Shown here: one piece after another, positions 36,271-44,278 of the stretch
Numbering within the stretch: the stretch's first letter is position 1
How the letters are laid out: the number at the start of each line of letters is the position of its first letter
Assembly (NCBI RefSeq): GCF_900186535.1
Contig: NZ_FYDE01000004.1
Location: 558,001-622,000 of the forward strand
Source of the DNA: Marasmitruncus massiliensis
GTDB lineage: Bacteria; Bacillota; Clostridia; Oscillospirales; Ruminococcaceae
Length of the DNA stretch: 64,000 bases
Reading direction: 5' to 3'
The notes under the pieces: generated by a model
Database searches by the model: none
Seen by the model: the letters and a program-made list of their open reading frames with translations, nothing else
What the model was told of the DNA's origin: nothing
Made by a program: the position numbers and the translations under genes

Positions 36271-36297
36271 AAAGGGCGCTGAGGCGCCCTTTTTTTA
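36271..36297 (+). terminator. Terminator of the yabP-S1 operon
   Basis: Perfect 9-bp stem (36271-36279 with 36284-36292), 4-base loop, T-run. Confidence 0.87.
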
Positions 36298-36312
36298 TAC
36301 GAGGAGAACCAA

Positions 36313-37467
36313 ATGGTCATTTATAACGCAAGGGTACGCACGATGTGCGGTATGGATTTTGAAAATGGATATATTCAAATGGAAAATGGGAAAATTAGTT
36401 CGGTTGGCGATATGTCGGACTGCCCCGCTTCAGAGGAACGGTTTGACGCCTGCCGTGCGGTAGCGCTGCCTGGCCTGATTGATGCGCACTGCCATATCGG
36501 TATGTGGGAAGATGGGATGGGTTTTGAGGGGGACGACGGCAATGAGGATACCGACCCCTGCACGCCGCATTTACGGGGCATGGATGGCATCAATCCACTC
36601 GACCGATCCTTTTCCGAAGCGCTTGACTATGGCATCACCACGGTGGTGACGGGGCCCGGAAGCGCAAATCCGATTGCGGGACAGATGTGCGCAATGAAAA
36701 CTTATGGGTGCAGGATTGACAAAATGCTGATTAAGGAGCCGCTTGCCATCAAATTTGCGCTGGGTGAAAATCCGAAAAACAGCTACCACGAAAAAGAGCA
36801 GGGCCCTGCGACCCGCATGGCGATTGCCGCGATTATCCGCGAGCAGCTTGCGAAAGCCAGACAATATGCAAAACAGCGTGCGGAAGCAGCGGAAGACGAG
36901 GAACTTGATGAGCCGGATTTTGATGCCAAATGCGAGGCGCTGCTGCCTTTGCTTGACCATCGTATTAAAGCGCATATTCATGCGCACCGGGCGGATGATA
37001 TTTTTACGGCAATCCGAATTGCAAAGGAATTCGACTTTGAGTATGTCATTGTGCATGGAACGGAAGGGCACCTTGTGGCGGAAGAACTGGCGGAAGAGGG
37101 GGCAAGCGTGCTGACGGGGCCGCTGATCGGATCACGTTCCAAGCCCGAGCTTGTCAACGCCAGCGTTGCGGGGGTGGGAATTTTGGACCGGGCGGGGGTG
37201 CGCGTCGCGATCACAACGGATCATCCTGAAGTGCCAAGCCGCTTTTTGCTGATGAGCGCGCAGCTTGCCGTGCAGGAGGGGCTTGCGCCGGATGCGGCCC
37301 TGCGGGCGATCACTTCCCAGGCTGCCGCGATTGTCGGTATAGAAGACCGTGTGGGAGCGCTGAAAGCCGGGCTTGACGCGGATGTGGCGCTGTTTTCCAC
37401 GGACCCCATTCAGGAGCGCGGTAAACCAATCGCCGTCTTTGTGGGCGGAAAACAGGTAAGAGGTTAA
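36313..37467 (+). CDS. Amidohydrolase family protein (imidazolonepropionase-like)
   Basis: The 384-residue protein has the metal-dependent hydrolase fold: LPGLIDAHCHIGMW near residue 55 (first His pair), GITTVVTGPGSANPI, HIHAHRADD near residue 221, VIVHGTEG and TTDHPEVPSR with the catalytic Asp, and the C-terminal GLDADVALFS strand. It matches a clostridial group of amidohydrolases with unknown substrate related to imidazolonepropionases. AGGAGA precedes the ATG. Only 46 bases separate it from the preceding operon, with a terminator between. Confidence 0.86.
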   Translation: MVIYNARVRTMCGMDFENGYIQMENGKISSVGDMSDCPASEERFDACRAVALPGLIDAHCHIGMWEDGMGFEGDDGNEDTDPCTPHLRGMDGINPLDRSFSEALDYGITTVVTGPGSANPIAGQMCAMKTYGCRIDKMLIKEPLAIKFALGENPKNSYHEKEQGPATRMAIAAIIREQLAKARQYAKQRAEAAEDEELDEPDFDAKCEALLPLLDHRIKAHIHAHRADDIFTAIRIAKEFDFEYVIVHGTEGHLVAEELAEEGASVLTGPLIGSRSKPELVNASVAGVGILDRAGVRVAITTDHPEVPSRFLLMSAQLAVQEGLAPDAALRAITSQAAAIVGIEDRVGALKAGLDADVALFSTDPIQERGKPIAVFVGGKQVRG

Positions 37468-37503
37468 ACTTTACAAATCATTTTGAAAACCTTTGAATAT
37501 CTC

Positions 37504-37532
37504 TTGTAAATTCAGACAATATGATGTATAAT
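37504..37532 (+). promoter_or_regulatory. Promoter of hpf
   Basis: TTGTAA (37504-37509) and TATAAT (37527-37532), 17-base spacer; transcript start near 37539 gives an 83-base leader. Confidence 0.65.
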
Positions 37533-37560
37533 AATGACGTAAAATCTAGATGATCTGTTA

Positions 37561-37597
37561 AAAACAGCGACAACTGTACAAACAGCTGTTCTGTTTT
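37561..37597 (+). promoter_or_regulatory. Stable hairpin in the hpf leader
   Basis: Arms 37561-37577 and 37582-37597 pair almost fully (one bulge, one A-C mismatch, one G-U) around a 4-base loop, in the leader between promoter and ribosome site. Flanking ATCT and AGAT may extend it. It could act on mRNA stability, attenuation or translation. Confidence 0.5.
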
Positions 37598-37621
37598 AGA
37601 TAAAGCAAAGGGGTTGAACGT

Positions 37622-38158
37622 ATGAACATTACCATTACTGCAAGAAAGACTTCAGTCCGTGATTCTTTTAAAGAAAGAATTGACCGGAAGCTTTCAAAGC
37701 TGGACCGCTTTTTTGATGAGGGTGCAAGCGCAACTGTCACGGTAACCAACGAGGGCGACCGCGATACAGTGGAGGTAACGATTCAGTCGCGGGGCATGTA
37801 TTACCGCGCGGAAAAAACAACTTCCGACCGGTTTGATTCTTTGGAAGCAGTTGTTGATAATCTGTTCCGTCAGATCGTGAAAAACAAAAACAAGCTTGGG
37901 AAACGCCTGAGAGATACAGCGTTCGCTCCCGCCAATCTGGAGGCCGGTGAGGAACAGGAACATCAGACCGGGGAATATGACATTGAGCGTGTCAAGCGGT
38001 TTGTAATGCGTCCGATGGATGTAAACGAGGCGATTCTTCAGATGAATCTGCTCGAACATGAGTTCTTTATTTTCCTGAATGCCGAGACAAATGAAACCAA
38101 TGTGGTCTATAAACGGCATAACGGCACTTACGGCGTTCTGGAACCCACAGTGGGCTGA
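37622..38158 (+). CDS. hpf: Ribosome hibernation-promoting factor, long form
   Basis: HPF joins 70S ribosomes into inactive 100S dimers in stationary phase. The 178-residue length is the long form. The N-terminal domain (residues 1-97) has ITARKTSVRDSFKERIDRKL and the C-terminal dimerisation domain (VKRFVMRPMDVNEAILQMNL, then FIFLNAETNETNVVYKRHNG) is complete. AAAGGGG precedes the ATG. Confidence 0.95.
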   Translation: MNITITARKTSVRDSFKERIDRKLSKLDRFFDEGASATVTVTNEGDRDTVEVTIQSRGMYYRAEKTTSDRFDSLEAVVDNLFRQIVKNKNKLGKRLRDTAFAPANLEAGEEQEHQTGEYDIERVKRFVMRPMDVNEAILQMNLLEHEFFIFLNAETNETNVVYKRHNGTYGVLEPTVG

Positions 38159-38183
38159 CGGCTAAAAACAACATGAAATTGCG

Positions 38184-38217
38184 GCGAAAGCGGATTCATT
38201 CCGCTTTCGCATTTTTT
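38184..38217 (+). terminator. Terminator of hpf
   Basis: Perfect 11-bp stem (38184-38194 with 38200-38210), 5-base loop, then ATTTTTT. Confidence 0.88.
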
Positions 38218-38221
38218 GACC

Positions 38222-38250
38222 TTGTATGCACGTCCTGTTTATGGTAAGAT
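38222..38250 (+). promoter_or_regulatory. Promoter of the zinc-ribbon gene
   Basis: TTGTAT (38222-38227) and TAAGAT (38245-38250), 17-base spacer. Confidence 0.42.
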
Positions 38251-38281
38251 AAAGAAAAAAGCAGACTTTGGAGGTGGAGGA

Positions 38282-38917
38282 ATGTTTTGCACGGAATGCG
38301 GAAAGCCTGTAAAAAATGACTATAAGTTCTGCCCGCATTGCGGAGCCCCCCGCGACAAGGACCTCATGGAGAATCCGGGGGAAGAAACATTTCCCCGCGC
38401 TTCCGAAACGTGGGCGGTGGAAGAATCTCCGGCTGATCACGCCGATGCTGCGGATGATCTGTATTCTGAAACTGCGCGTACGCAGGATCCGGAGGCCGAA
38501 GAGCCGTCCGAGCCGGAAGTGGAGAGCCGCGATTGGTCCGCTTCCCGGTTTGAGATAAGCGAAGAGGACGACCTGGACCCGCCGCTTTCTTTCAGCTATG
38601 AAGAGGAACCGCCCCGCCGGTCCGCGCAAAATCCACCCTATTTTATATATCATCCTGATCCGGACAGGCATAAGGTCAAGACAGGGCCGAGAGAAAAGCC
38701 GGATAGGTTGGATCTCCACGCGGATGAATCTGCAAAGAGATCCCCCATCGCATTTTCACCGGCCGTAAGCAGGGGGCCGTCATGGGGAATCAAGGTGCTT
38801 GTCATTCTTGCCATGGTTGCGCTTGCACTGGTCGCTTCCGTATTTGGATATCAGTATCTGTTTGCTTCCAAACCGTTTGAACCGGGCTGGTTTTTTGGCC
38901 TGCATTTTGTTTTATAG
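38282..38917 (+). CDS. Zinc-ribbon membrane protein with acidic linker
   Basis: The 211-residue protein has a zinc ribbon at its N-terminus (CTECGKPV and CPHCGAP, residues 3-24), a long Glu/Asp/Pro-rich linker, probably disordered (about residues 30-165), and a C-terminal membrane segment (residues about 172-195, VLVILAMVALALVASVF) with a short outside end. This N-in tail-anchored layout is common in Firmicutes proteins of unknown role. GGAGG precedes the ATG 38282. Confidence 0.75.
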   Translation: MFCTECGKPVKNDYKFCPHCGAPRDKDLMENPGEETFPRASETWAVEESPADHADAADDLYSETARTQDPEAEEPSEPEVESRDWSASRFEISEEDDLDPPLSFSYEEEPPRRSAQNPPYFIYHPDPDRHKVKTGPREKPDRLDLHADESAKRSPIAFSPAVSRGPSWGIKVLVILAMVALALVASVFGYQYLFASKPFEPGWFFGLHFVL

Positions 38918-39220
38918 ACCGTAAGTATGTGATCTGGCCCGTAAATTCTGTATTTCATTACAATCTGTATGATAAGGCTGAAACACATGTCGGAACATAT
39001 CTGGAGTTCGGAGGGGGGCTTCCAGTGGAGGCAGCCGAAAGGGTAGAGCGATGTGTGCGGAATGAAACAGGTGAAGTGCGCAAAAAGCGGCTTCGCCTGT
39101 TCCATTTTTACCGGAAAAGGGTGATGCGCTTGAAAAAACTGTTGGCTGCCATAAGCGGCAGCGTGGGCAGGCCGTCGCTTTTTATGATGGAAAAGAAATT
39201 TTGGGAGGTGCCGTTATTTT
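38918..39220. other. Intergenic region between the zinc-ribbon and EamA-like genes
   Basis: This 303-base stretch carries a terminator-like hairpin at 39066-39109. A 114-codon frame crosses it but has no ribosome site or protein-like composition, so I do not call a gene. Confidence 0.5.
39066..39109 (+). terminator. Terminator-like hairpin after the zinc-ribbon gene
   Basis: 11-bp stem (39066-39076 with 39091-39101, one G-U), then T5 at 39105-39109. Confidence 0.55.
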
Positions 39221-39646
39221 ATGACACTTGCAATACCGATTTTGATTATCATTGCGTCAAATGTGCTGTATAATTTATTTACCAAAAGCATGCCTGCCGA
39301 TGCAAATCCTTTCGCAGCGCTTGTGGTGACCTATCTGAGCGCTGCTGCTGTTGCGTTTTTACTGCTGCTGGGCAGTAACCATGGGAAATCGCTTGGCAGT
39401 TCCTTCGGCTCTGTGAACTGGACAAGCGTCGCGCTTGGATTTGCCATTGTGTGGCTGGAATTCGGCTATATCAGGGCGTATCGGGTTGGCTGGAATATCA
39501 GCACCTGTTCTCTTGTGGCAAACATTGCTTTGGCAGTGATTTTGCTGATCATCGGCGTTCTGGCCTATCGTGAACGCCTTGCGGCCACACAGATATTCGG
39601 AATGGTACTCTGCGTAGCCGGTTTATTTTTCATCAATAAACATTAA
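39221..39646 (+). CDS. EamA-type half-size membrane transporter
   Basis: The 141-residue hydrophobic protein has four to five membrane segments and one EamA/DMT repeat rather than the two of a full transporter: LAIPILIIIASNVLYNLFTK first, then VSYLS-like LVVTYLSAAAVAFLLLL and a final IFGMVLCVAGLFFIN. Such single-repeat proteins likely work as dimers. GGGAGGTG lies 11 bases before the ATG. Substrate unknown. Confidence 0.75.
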   Translation: MTLAIPILIIIASNVLYNLFTKSMPADANPFAALVVTYLSAAAVAFLLLLGSNHGKSLGSSFGSVNWTSVALGFAIVWLEFGYIRAYRVGWNISTCSLVANIALAVILLIIGVLAYRERLAATQIFGMVLCVAGLFFINKH

Positions 39647-39679
39647 AACAAGGCTCTGCGCAAAGCGCAGAGCCTTGTT
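39647..39679. terminator. Palindrome between convergent genes
   Basis: Perfect 15-bp inverted repeat (39647-39661 with 39665-39679) with a 3-base loop; short A and T flanks. It likely ends both the EamA-like gene and the minus-strand operon. Confidence 0.72.
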
Positions 39680-39681
39680 GA

Positions 39682-40212
39682 CTATTTGACCGTTATTTCA
39701 AGCGGACACGTCAGTGTATCAACCAGATCAAGTGTACCGGCATCCACCGCGTTCAAATAAGCGGTTGCCCTGTATTCACCGGAGGGAAGCTGCTTTTGCA
39801 GGTCAATGGAGCTGATGTACTGGTTCGGGGCAATATATTGGGATCGATATACAGTGCCGTCTGTTCCGTCTACTGTGATTTCCAGAACCATCAGGTAACG
39901 ATTAAAGGAAGGGTTCTGAACCTTGATATCCCCGCCGGAACCATTCGACTGGAATACGGGGGTGGGATTGATACGGTAGCTGAACATCCCCTCTCCCGGT
40001 GACTTTTCATCCTTCGGAACCCCGGGCAGTCTGCCGTTCTTCGCGTCCGGGTCCAGATTTTCGACCTGAAACTGTTTCTGGATCAGATTGCCGGATGCGG
40101 TGCTGTGAAAGAAGTAAAAATAATAGATGGCTGCCGCAAGGATTCCCGCAAGCAGAACAGAGAAAAGTACAATCGGAACAATGTGCACACGTCTTTTTTG
40201 TCGAAGCACCAA
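39682..40212 (-). CDS. Membrane-anchored protein, last gene of the J-domain operon
   Basis: The product (about 176 residues) has a membrane segment near residues 12-35 (IVPIVLFSVLLAGILAAAIYY) and an extracytoplasmic beta-rich domain of about 135 residues ending VDTLTCPLEITVK. I do not recognise the domain; its repeated polar beta pattern recalls Ig-like folds. The start is uncertain: TTG 40212 follows a weak GCGGGTG just after the upstream stop; TTG 40275 would overlap the upstream gene and has no ribosome site. Confidence 0.6.
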   Translation of the reverse strand: MVLRQKRRVHIVPIVLFSVLLAGILAAAIYYFYFFHSTASGNLIQKQFQVENLDPDAKNGRLPGVPKDEKSPGEGMFSYRINPTPVFQSNGSGGDIKVQNPSFNRYLMVLEITVDGTDGTVYRSQYIAPNQYISSIDLQKQLPSGEYRATAYLNAVDAGTLDLVDTLTCPLEITVK

Positions 40213-40238
40213 ACCAAAGGCACCCGCTTTCAGTAAAA

Positions 40239-40775
40239 TTAAGGAATTTTCCGCAAAATACGGGGACGGAACCAATGAATATAAATAAAAAGCACCTTGC
40301 TCAAAAGATAATCATACATGAAAAACGTGTAGTTTGCCAGGCCGATCGCAACGTAAGAGGTATATTTCCCCAGAGAGCCCCAGTCGGACAGCAGGTCAGG
40401 AATGCCGAGCAGGTAGATTGTCGCGTAGTAGAACGCAACGATGACCACGTTGAAAAGCGCCAGCTTCAAAAGATATACAAAAGGCTTGGGAATGCGCTCC
40501 AGTTTGGGCTTGATCATAGGATAATACCCGAGCAGCATGATAAATAAAAGCACAGACTCCCGGTCAGGCACAATAAACAGGGAGAGCACGGAGGTTGCTA
40601 CAAATACCAGCAGCGCGGTCGCTCCGCCGATTTCGGTGGCAACCGCAATCAGGACGATGCCCGCCATCCCGGGAAACACATAGGTGGAAAACGGAATCAG
40701 TCCTGTCATAAACATCAGCAGGACGCAAAGCGCGGAAGACAGCCCTCCAATTGCCACCTGTGTACTTTTCTTCAT
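40239..40775 (-). CDS. Small integral membrane protein, ECF S-component-like
   Basis: The 178-residue protein has about five to six membrane segments. Its size, the N-terminal MKKSTQVAIGGLSSALCVLL pattern and the loops recall ECF substrate-binding subunits, but I cannot assign a substrate. GGAGGC stands 7 bases before the ATG, inside the end of the upstream J-domain gene (13-base gap), so the genes are coupled. Confidence 0.6.
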   Translation of the reverse strand: MKKSTQVAIGGLSSALCVLLMFMTGLIPFSTYVFPGMAGIVLIAVATEIGGATALLVFVATSVLSLFIVPDRESVLLFIMLLGYYPMIKPKLERIPKPFVYLLKLALFNVVIVAFYYATIYLLGIPDLLSDWGSLGKYTSYVAIGLANYTFFMYDYLLSKVLFIYIHWFRPRILRKIP

Positions 40776-40788
40776 ATAAACGCCTCCA

Positions 40789-41409
40789 TCAGAAACAGCC
40801 GTTCATACAGCAGTCCGCGCACCACAGCGCCGCGCAGATATCACAGCAGCTGCAGCCGCCCAGACTGGCACCACCTTGCGGATAACTGCCGTAACCGCTG
40901 GGGCGCCCGCTTTGCCGCTGCCAGACCAGCTGGTTATAGGCTGCGGCATATTCCGCATTCTGCGGGCTCATGGAGCAGGCTTTCTGGAAACACTGCAGAG
41001 CGTCGTCCAGCCAGCCGCGGGAATAATGGATACTGCCTCTCAAAAAATACCATTCGGCGTCCCTGTTGGCCGCCGCGACACCGTCCAGAAGTTCCTGGGC
41101 CTCGGCGATTCTGCCGGAATTAATCAGGCGGCGGATATCGGCAAATTGCGATCCGCCGGAACCGTAACCGTAACCATAGGATGCTGTGTTGCCGTACGCT
41201 GTACCGCCTGCCTGCGCATTCTTCCGCTGCTTGGAAATCTCATCATATGCGCGGTTGATTTCCTGCATTTTTTCTTCCGCCAAATCCGAGAGGGGATTGC
41301 CCGCGTAATTGTCAGGATGATACTTTTTTGCAAGTTCGCGGTATGCGGCCTTGATTTGCTCATCGCTGGCATTGGGAGAGACCCCTAGGATTTTATATGG
41401 ATCTGTCAT
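40789..41409 (-). CDS. J-domain protein with TPR-like middle and Cys-rich tail
   Basis: The 206-residue protein has an N-terminal J domain (residues 1-66) with the HPD tripeptide (KKYHPDNY), a Gly/Tyr-rich linker, a short TPR-like helical region (about residues 95-160, AEWYFLRGSIHYSRGWLDDA) and a Cys-rich C-terminus (residues about 185-206, CSCCDIC, CADCC) that could bind metal. J domains stimulate DnaK. Its ATG overlaps the stop of the upstream DUF5685 gene in an ATGA arrangement, so the two are translationally coupled. Confidence 0.85.
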   Translation of the reverse strand: MTDPYKILGVSPNASDEQIKAAYRELAKKYHPDNYAGNPLSDLAEEKMQEINRAYDEISKQRKNAQAGGTAYGNTASYGYGYGSGGSQFADIRRLINSGRIAEAQELLDGVAAANRDAEWYFLRGSIHYSRGWLDDALQCFQKACSMSPQNAEYAAAYNQLVWQRQSGRPSGYGSYPQGGASLGGCSCCDICAALWCADCCMNGCF

Positions 41410-42284
41410 TGGTGTTCAGTCTCCTTCGGCATCATGATTCGTTCCACGGTTTCGCGCAAACCAAGGTGGATGATATTGTCCAGAATTGGCTGATAAGTAT
41501 GCAGTTCAAGCAGCTCATAGGTTTTAATCAGTTCCCCGATGGTAAGAAACAGGGAGCCTTTTGCGTTTTCACGGATTTCAGCCAGTTGTTTTGCATCAGG
41601 CGAGGTCAGATGCTCTCTGAGCAGAAAGGCATTGTAACTGCCCTGCCGCGCATCCTCTTCCAGATCGTCCAGGGCATCCGCCAGATACACATAACGCCCC
41701 AGCAGATAGCCGAACCGTTCCAGAATGCGCTTCTGGCTCTTATCGTCGGAAAGCAGCCCGCAGATTCCGGAGAGGACAAGCGCGGTAGGCTCGCAGGCCT
41801 GATCGACACTGTCGCACTGCTCCTCCTCAATCAGGCTTTGCTTGCTGATGGCTTCATAAATAATCTGTGCCGCTGCGGGGTACTGTTCCGAAGCTTTCCG
41901 GTAAGCAAACCGCGCGAATGGCATGCAGAGCGCAGCCAGCGCCTTGTCGCGAAACCCGCCGTCATTAAAGTTGTCCAGAGCTTTGTAGTAAAACATCATC
42001 ATCGCCACGCCGGAAGAAAAATTCAGTTCCAGCCCGTCGTTCAGACAGGGAAGCCTGCGAAGAGGATTGAGCAGACATCGCTTCCGGCAGAACTGAGCAG
42101 TATTTTCCGGCTTCAGGGAAAGGCCGAGCAAAGCAAGGAAGGTGAAATCATAGCTGAGAGTCAGGCGGGAAAAAGGGCCGTATTTGCGCCCCAGCTGTTT
42201 GCAGAGCCCGCAATATACCGCTTTATAAGTTTCATATTCGCATACGCGCATTTGCGGTTTGCAGGGTTTGATATATCCAAACAT
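41406..42284 (-). CDS. DUF5685 family protein, prenyl-synthase-like Asp motifs
   Basis: The 292-residue protein looks like DUF5685, often next to J-domain genes. It is all-alpha by composition. It has an N-terminal Cys set (C8, C15, C25, C28, C66, C70, C80) and two Asp-rich motifs: A-L-D-N-F-N-D at residues 102-108 and D-A-L-D-D-L-E-E-D-A-R-Q-G at 203-215. The second is strikingly like the second motif of squalene/phytoene synthases (ILRDVGEDARRG). Whether it has such activity is unknown. ATG 42284 follows GGAG. Confidence 0.7.
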   Translation of the reverse strand: MFGYIKPCKPQMRVCEYETYKAVYCGLCKQLGRKYGPFSRLTLSYDFTFLALLGLSLKPENTAQFCRKRCLLNPLRRLPCLNDGLELNFSSGVAMMMFYYKALDNFNDGGFRDKALAALCMPFARFAYRKASEQYPAAAQIIYEAISKQSLIEEEQCDSVDQACEPTALVLSGICGLLSDDKSQKRILERFGYLLGRYVYLADALDDLEEDARQGSYNAFLLREHLTSPDAKQLAEIRENAKGSLFLTIGELIKTYELLELHTYQPILDNIIHLGLRETVERIMMPKETEHQ

Positions 42285-42505
42285 AGCAATCTCCAAATGA
42301 CAGTGACCATACTTCTGTTAACTTTTTTATTTTACACGAATTAATGGCCAATTTGTTTAATAAACTATGAATTTGTCGTGGAGATCAAGCAAATCAACCT
42401 GTTTTTGCTGCATATCAGGCCCCTGAAAGATTAGGGTGCGTATGTTTGCCGGTATTATGTAAATACAAGCGTTTTGAAAAGCGGATGCTGAAAATACTTC
42501 AAAAC

Positions 42506-42529
42506 AAAAAAAGCCGCCCCTGCGGGCGG
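42506..42529 (-). terminator. Terminator of the YjfB-like gene
   Basis: Minus-strand 6-bp GC stem (42514-42519 with 42524-42529), 4-base loop, then T7. Confidence 0.78.
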
Positions 42530-42533
42530 ACAG

Positions 42534-42722
42534 TCAGGCGTAGGTATCGAGAAGATGTCCGGATAAAGGCGCCGGAATCGTGTTGCGCAGGCTGTCGATC
42601 ATCTGCTCACTTTGTGCTGTCGTTGTGTCCATTGCTTTCTTCAGCATTGCGACGGATACCGACTGCTGCGTTTGTGCAAGATGCATGTCGATGCTGACAG
42701 CACCAATCGAAGAAAGATCCAT
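42534..42722 (-). CDS. YjfB-family small protein
   Basis: The 62-residue protein fits the YjfB motility-protein family: MDLSSIGAVSIDMHLAQTQQ, then VSVAMLKKAMDTTTAQSEQMI. The family is often tied to motility, but no flagellar gene is in this window. AAAGGAG precedes the ATG and a terminator follows, so it is a real, separately expressed small gene. Confidence 0.72.
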   Translation of the reverse strand: MDLSSIGAVSIDMHLAQTQQSVSVAMLKKAMDTTTAQSEQMIDSLRNTIPAPLSGHLLDTYA

Positions 42723-42844
42723 CCAATCAACTCCTTTTATTTATAAATCGACAGGTTAGCGCAAAAGGAAAGCAGATGACGGACAAAAGCTGTAAGACTT
42801 TTTCAACAATCAGATCGGATCATTGAGAATAACTGCCCAAGGGG

Positions 42845-42873
42845 TTGATTTTGGGGGCTGACTTTGTTATGAT
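42845..42873 (+). promoter_or_regulatory. Promoter of the paaK-ior operon
   Basis: TTGATT (42845-42850) and TATGAT (42868-42873), 17-base spacer, about 80 bases before the first gene. Confidence 0.6.
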
Positions 42874-42951
42874 AAGAAGAATGGATTTAACAGATAAATG
42901 CGTTAAAGTGTTGTGTGTTTCGGTGCGCATAAAGGAAATGGAGTGAAAACC

Positions 42952-44259
42952 GTGATCTATAACCCTGAAATGGAAACCATGCCGCGGGAAAAGCTGGAGG
43001 CTCTCCAACTGGAACGTCTCAAGAGGGTTGTGCGATACTGTTACGATCATGTGAAATTTTATCATGACCGCCTGGACGCGGCCGGCCTGGACCCGGATAA
43101 ATTCCGGGCGCTTTCCGATATCCAGTATATCCCGCCGACCACCAAGGCCGACCTGCGCGACCATTATCCGTTCGGGCTGTTTGCCGTTCCGCAAAAACAG
43201 GTCGTGCGTCTCCACGCGTCTTCCGGGACCACCGGAAAACCGACCGTGGTGGGCTATACCAAAAATGACCTTGGCATGTGGTCGGAGCTTATGGCGCGGA
43301 TTATCGCGGCGGCCGGAGTCACGGACGAAGACATCGCGCAGATATGCTTCGGGTACGGGCTGTTTACCGGCGCGCTTGGCCTGCACTACGGGCTGGAACG
43401 CATCGGCGCGACGGTCGTGCCATCCTCCAGCGGGAACAGCGAAAAACAGATCATGCTGATGAAGGATTTCGGCACGACTACCCTGATCGCAACGCCCACG
43501 TATGCGCTTTATCTTGGGGAACTGGCGCACGAAATGGGTTACGATCTTTCCGATTTTAAGCTGCGTATCGGCTTGTTCGGCTCGGAGGGCTGTACCACGG
43601 AAATGCGCGCGAAGATTGAACATCGCCTGGGCCTCTTCGCGACCGACAACTATGGTATGTCCGAACTGATGGGGCCGGGTGTCTCCGGCGAATGCGAACA
43701 ACGGTGTGGGCTACATATCGCGGAAGACCACTTTTTTGCGGAAATCGTCGACCCCGGTACGCTTGCCCCGAAAAACGAGGGCGAAACAGGGGAACTGATT
43801 GTCACCACCATGACGAAGGAGGCGTTCCCGCTGCTGCGCTACCGCACACGGGACTTAACCCGCATTGTGAAAACCCCATGTGCCTGCGGGCGGACGGCGG
43901 CGCGGATGGATAAAGTCAAGGGGCGCAGCGACGACATGCTGAAAATCAAGGGTGTGAATGTGTTCCCATCCCAGATCGAAAGCGTGCTGATGCCTATGGA
44001 ACAGATCAGCCCACATTACATGCTGTATGTGCGGCATGAAGGGTATACGGATACGCTTGAAGTGAAAGTGGAACTTGTGGACGCTTCCCTGCTGGAGCGT
44101 TATTCGGATCTGGAAAAGCTGACCTGTGTCATCCGTTCCAGACTGCGCACCGTGCTTGGAATTGACGCCAGGGTGACGCTGGTGGAGCCGAAATCCATCG
44201 AGCGGTTTGCCGGAAAAGCCAAACGTGTTGTCGACCTGAGAGAAAACGAATCAAAATGA
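42952..44259 (+). CDS. paaK: Phenylacetate-CoA ligase family protein, copy 1
   Basis: Adenylate-forming enzyme that joins an aryl acid such as phenylacetate or indoleacetate with CoA. The product of about 435 residues has the AMP site [14 protein letters not shown] near residue 100, the YGMSELMGPGV segment, RYRTRDL and a Cys-x-Cys-Gly-Arg site (CACGRTAARM), with the PaaK-type C-terminus ([16 protein letters not shown]). The start is GTG 42952 (GGAG 8 bases before) or GTG 42943. It heads the operon with iorAB and a second paaK. Confidence 0.9.
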   Translation: MIYNPEMETMPREKLEALQLERLKRVVRYCYDHVKFYHDRLDAAGLDPDKFRALSDIQYIPPTTKADLRDHYPFGLFAVPQKQVVRLHASSGTTGKPTVVGYTKNDLGMWSELMARIIAAAGVTDEDIAQICFGYGLFTGALGLHYGLERIGATVVPSSSGNSEKQIMLMKDFGTTTLIATPTYALYLGELAHEMGYDLSDFKLRIGLFGSEGCTTEMRAKIEHRLGLFATDNYGMSELMGPGVSGECEQRCGLHIAEDHFFAEIVDPGTLAPKNEGETGELIVTTMTKEAFPLLRYRTRDLTRIVKTPCACGRTAARMDKVKGRSDDMLKIKGVNVFPSQIESVLMPMEQISPHYMLYVRHEGYTDTLEVKVELVDASLLERYSDLEKLTCVIRSRLRTVLGIDARVTLVEPKSIERFAGKAKRVVDLRENESK

Positions 44260-44278
44260 TGGTAAGGAGCAGGATACA

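Noticed and set aside
38929-39273. 114-codon plus-strand frame after the zinc-ribbon gene
   Set aside because: No ribosome site, no protein-like pattern, and it runs through a terminator hairpin and into the EamA-like gene.
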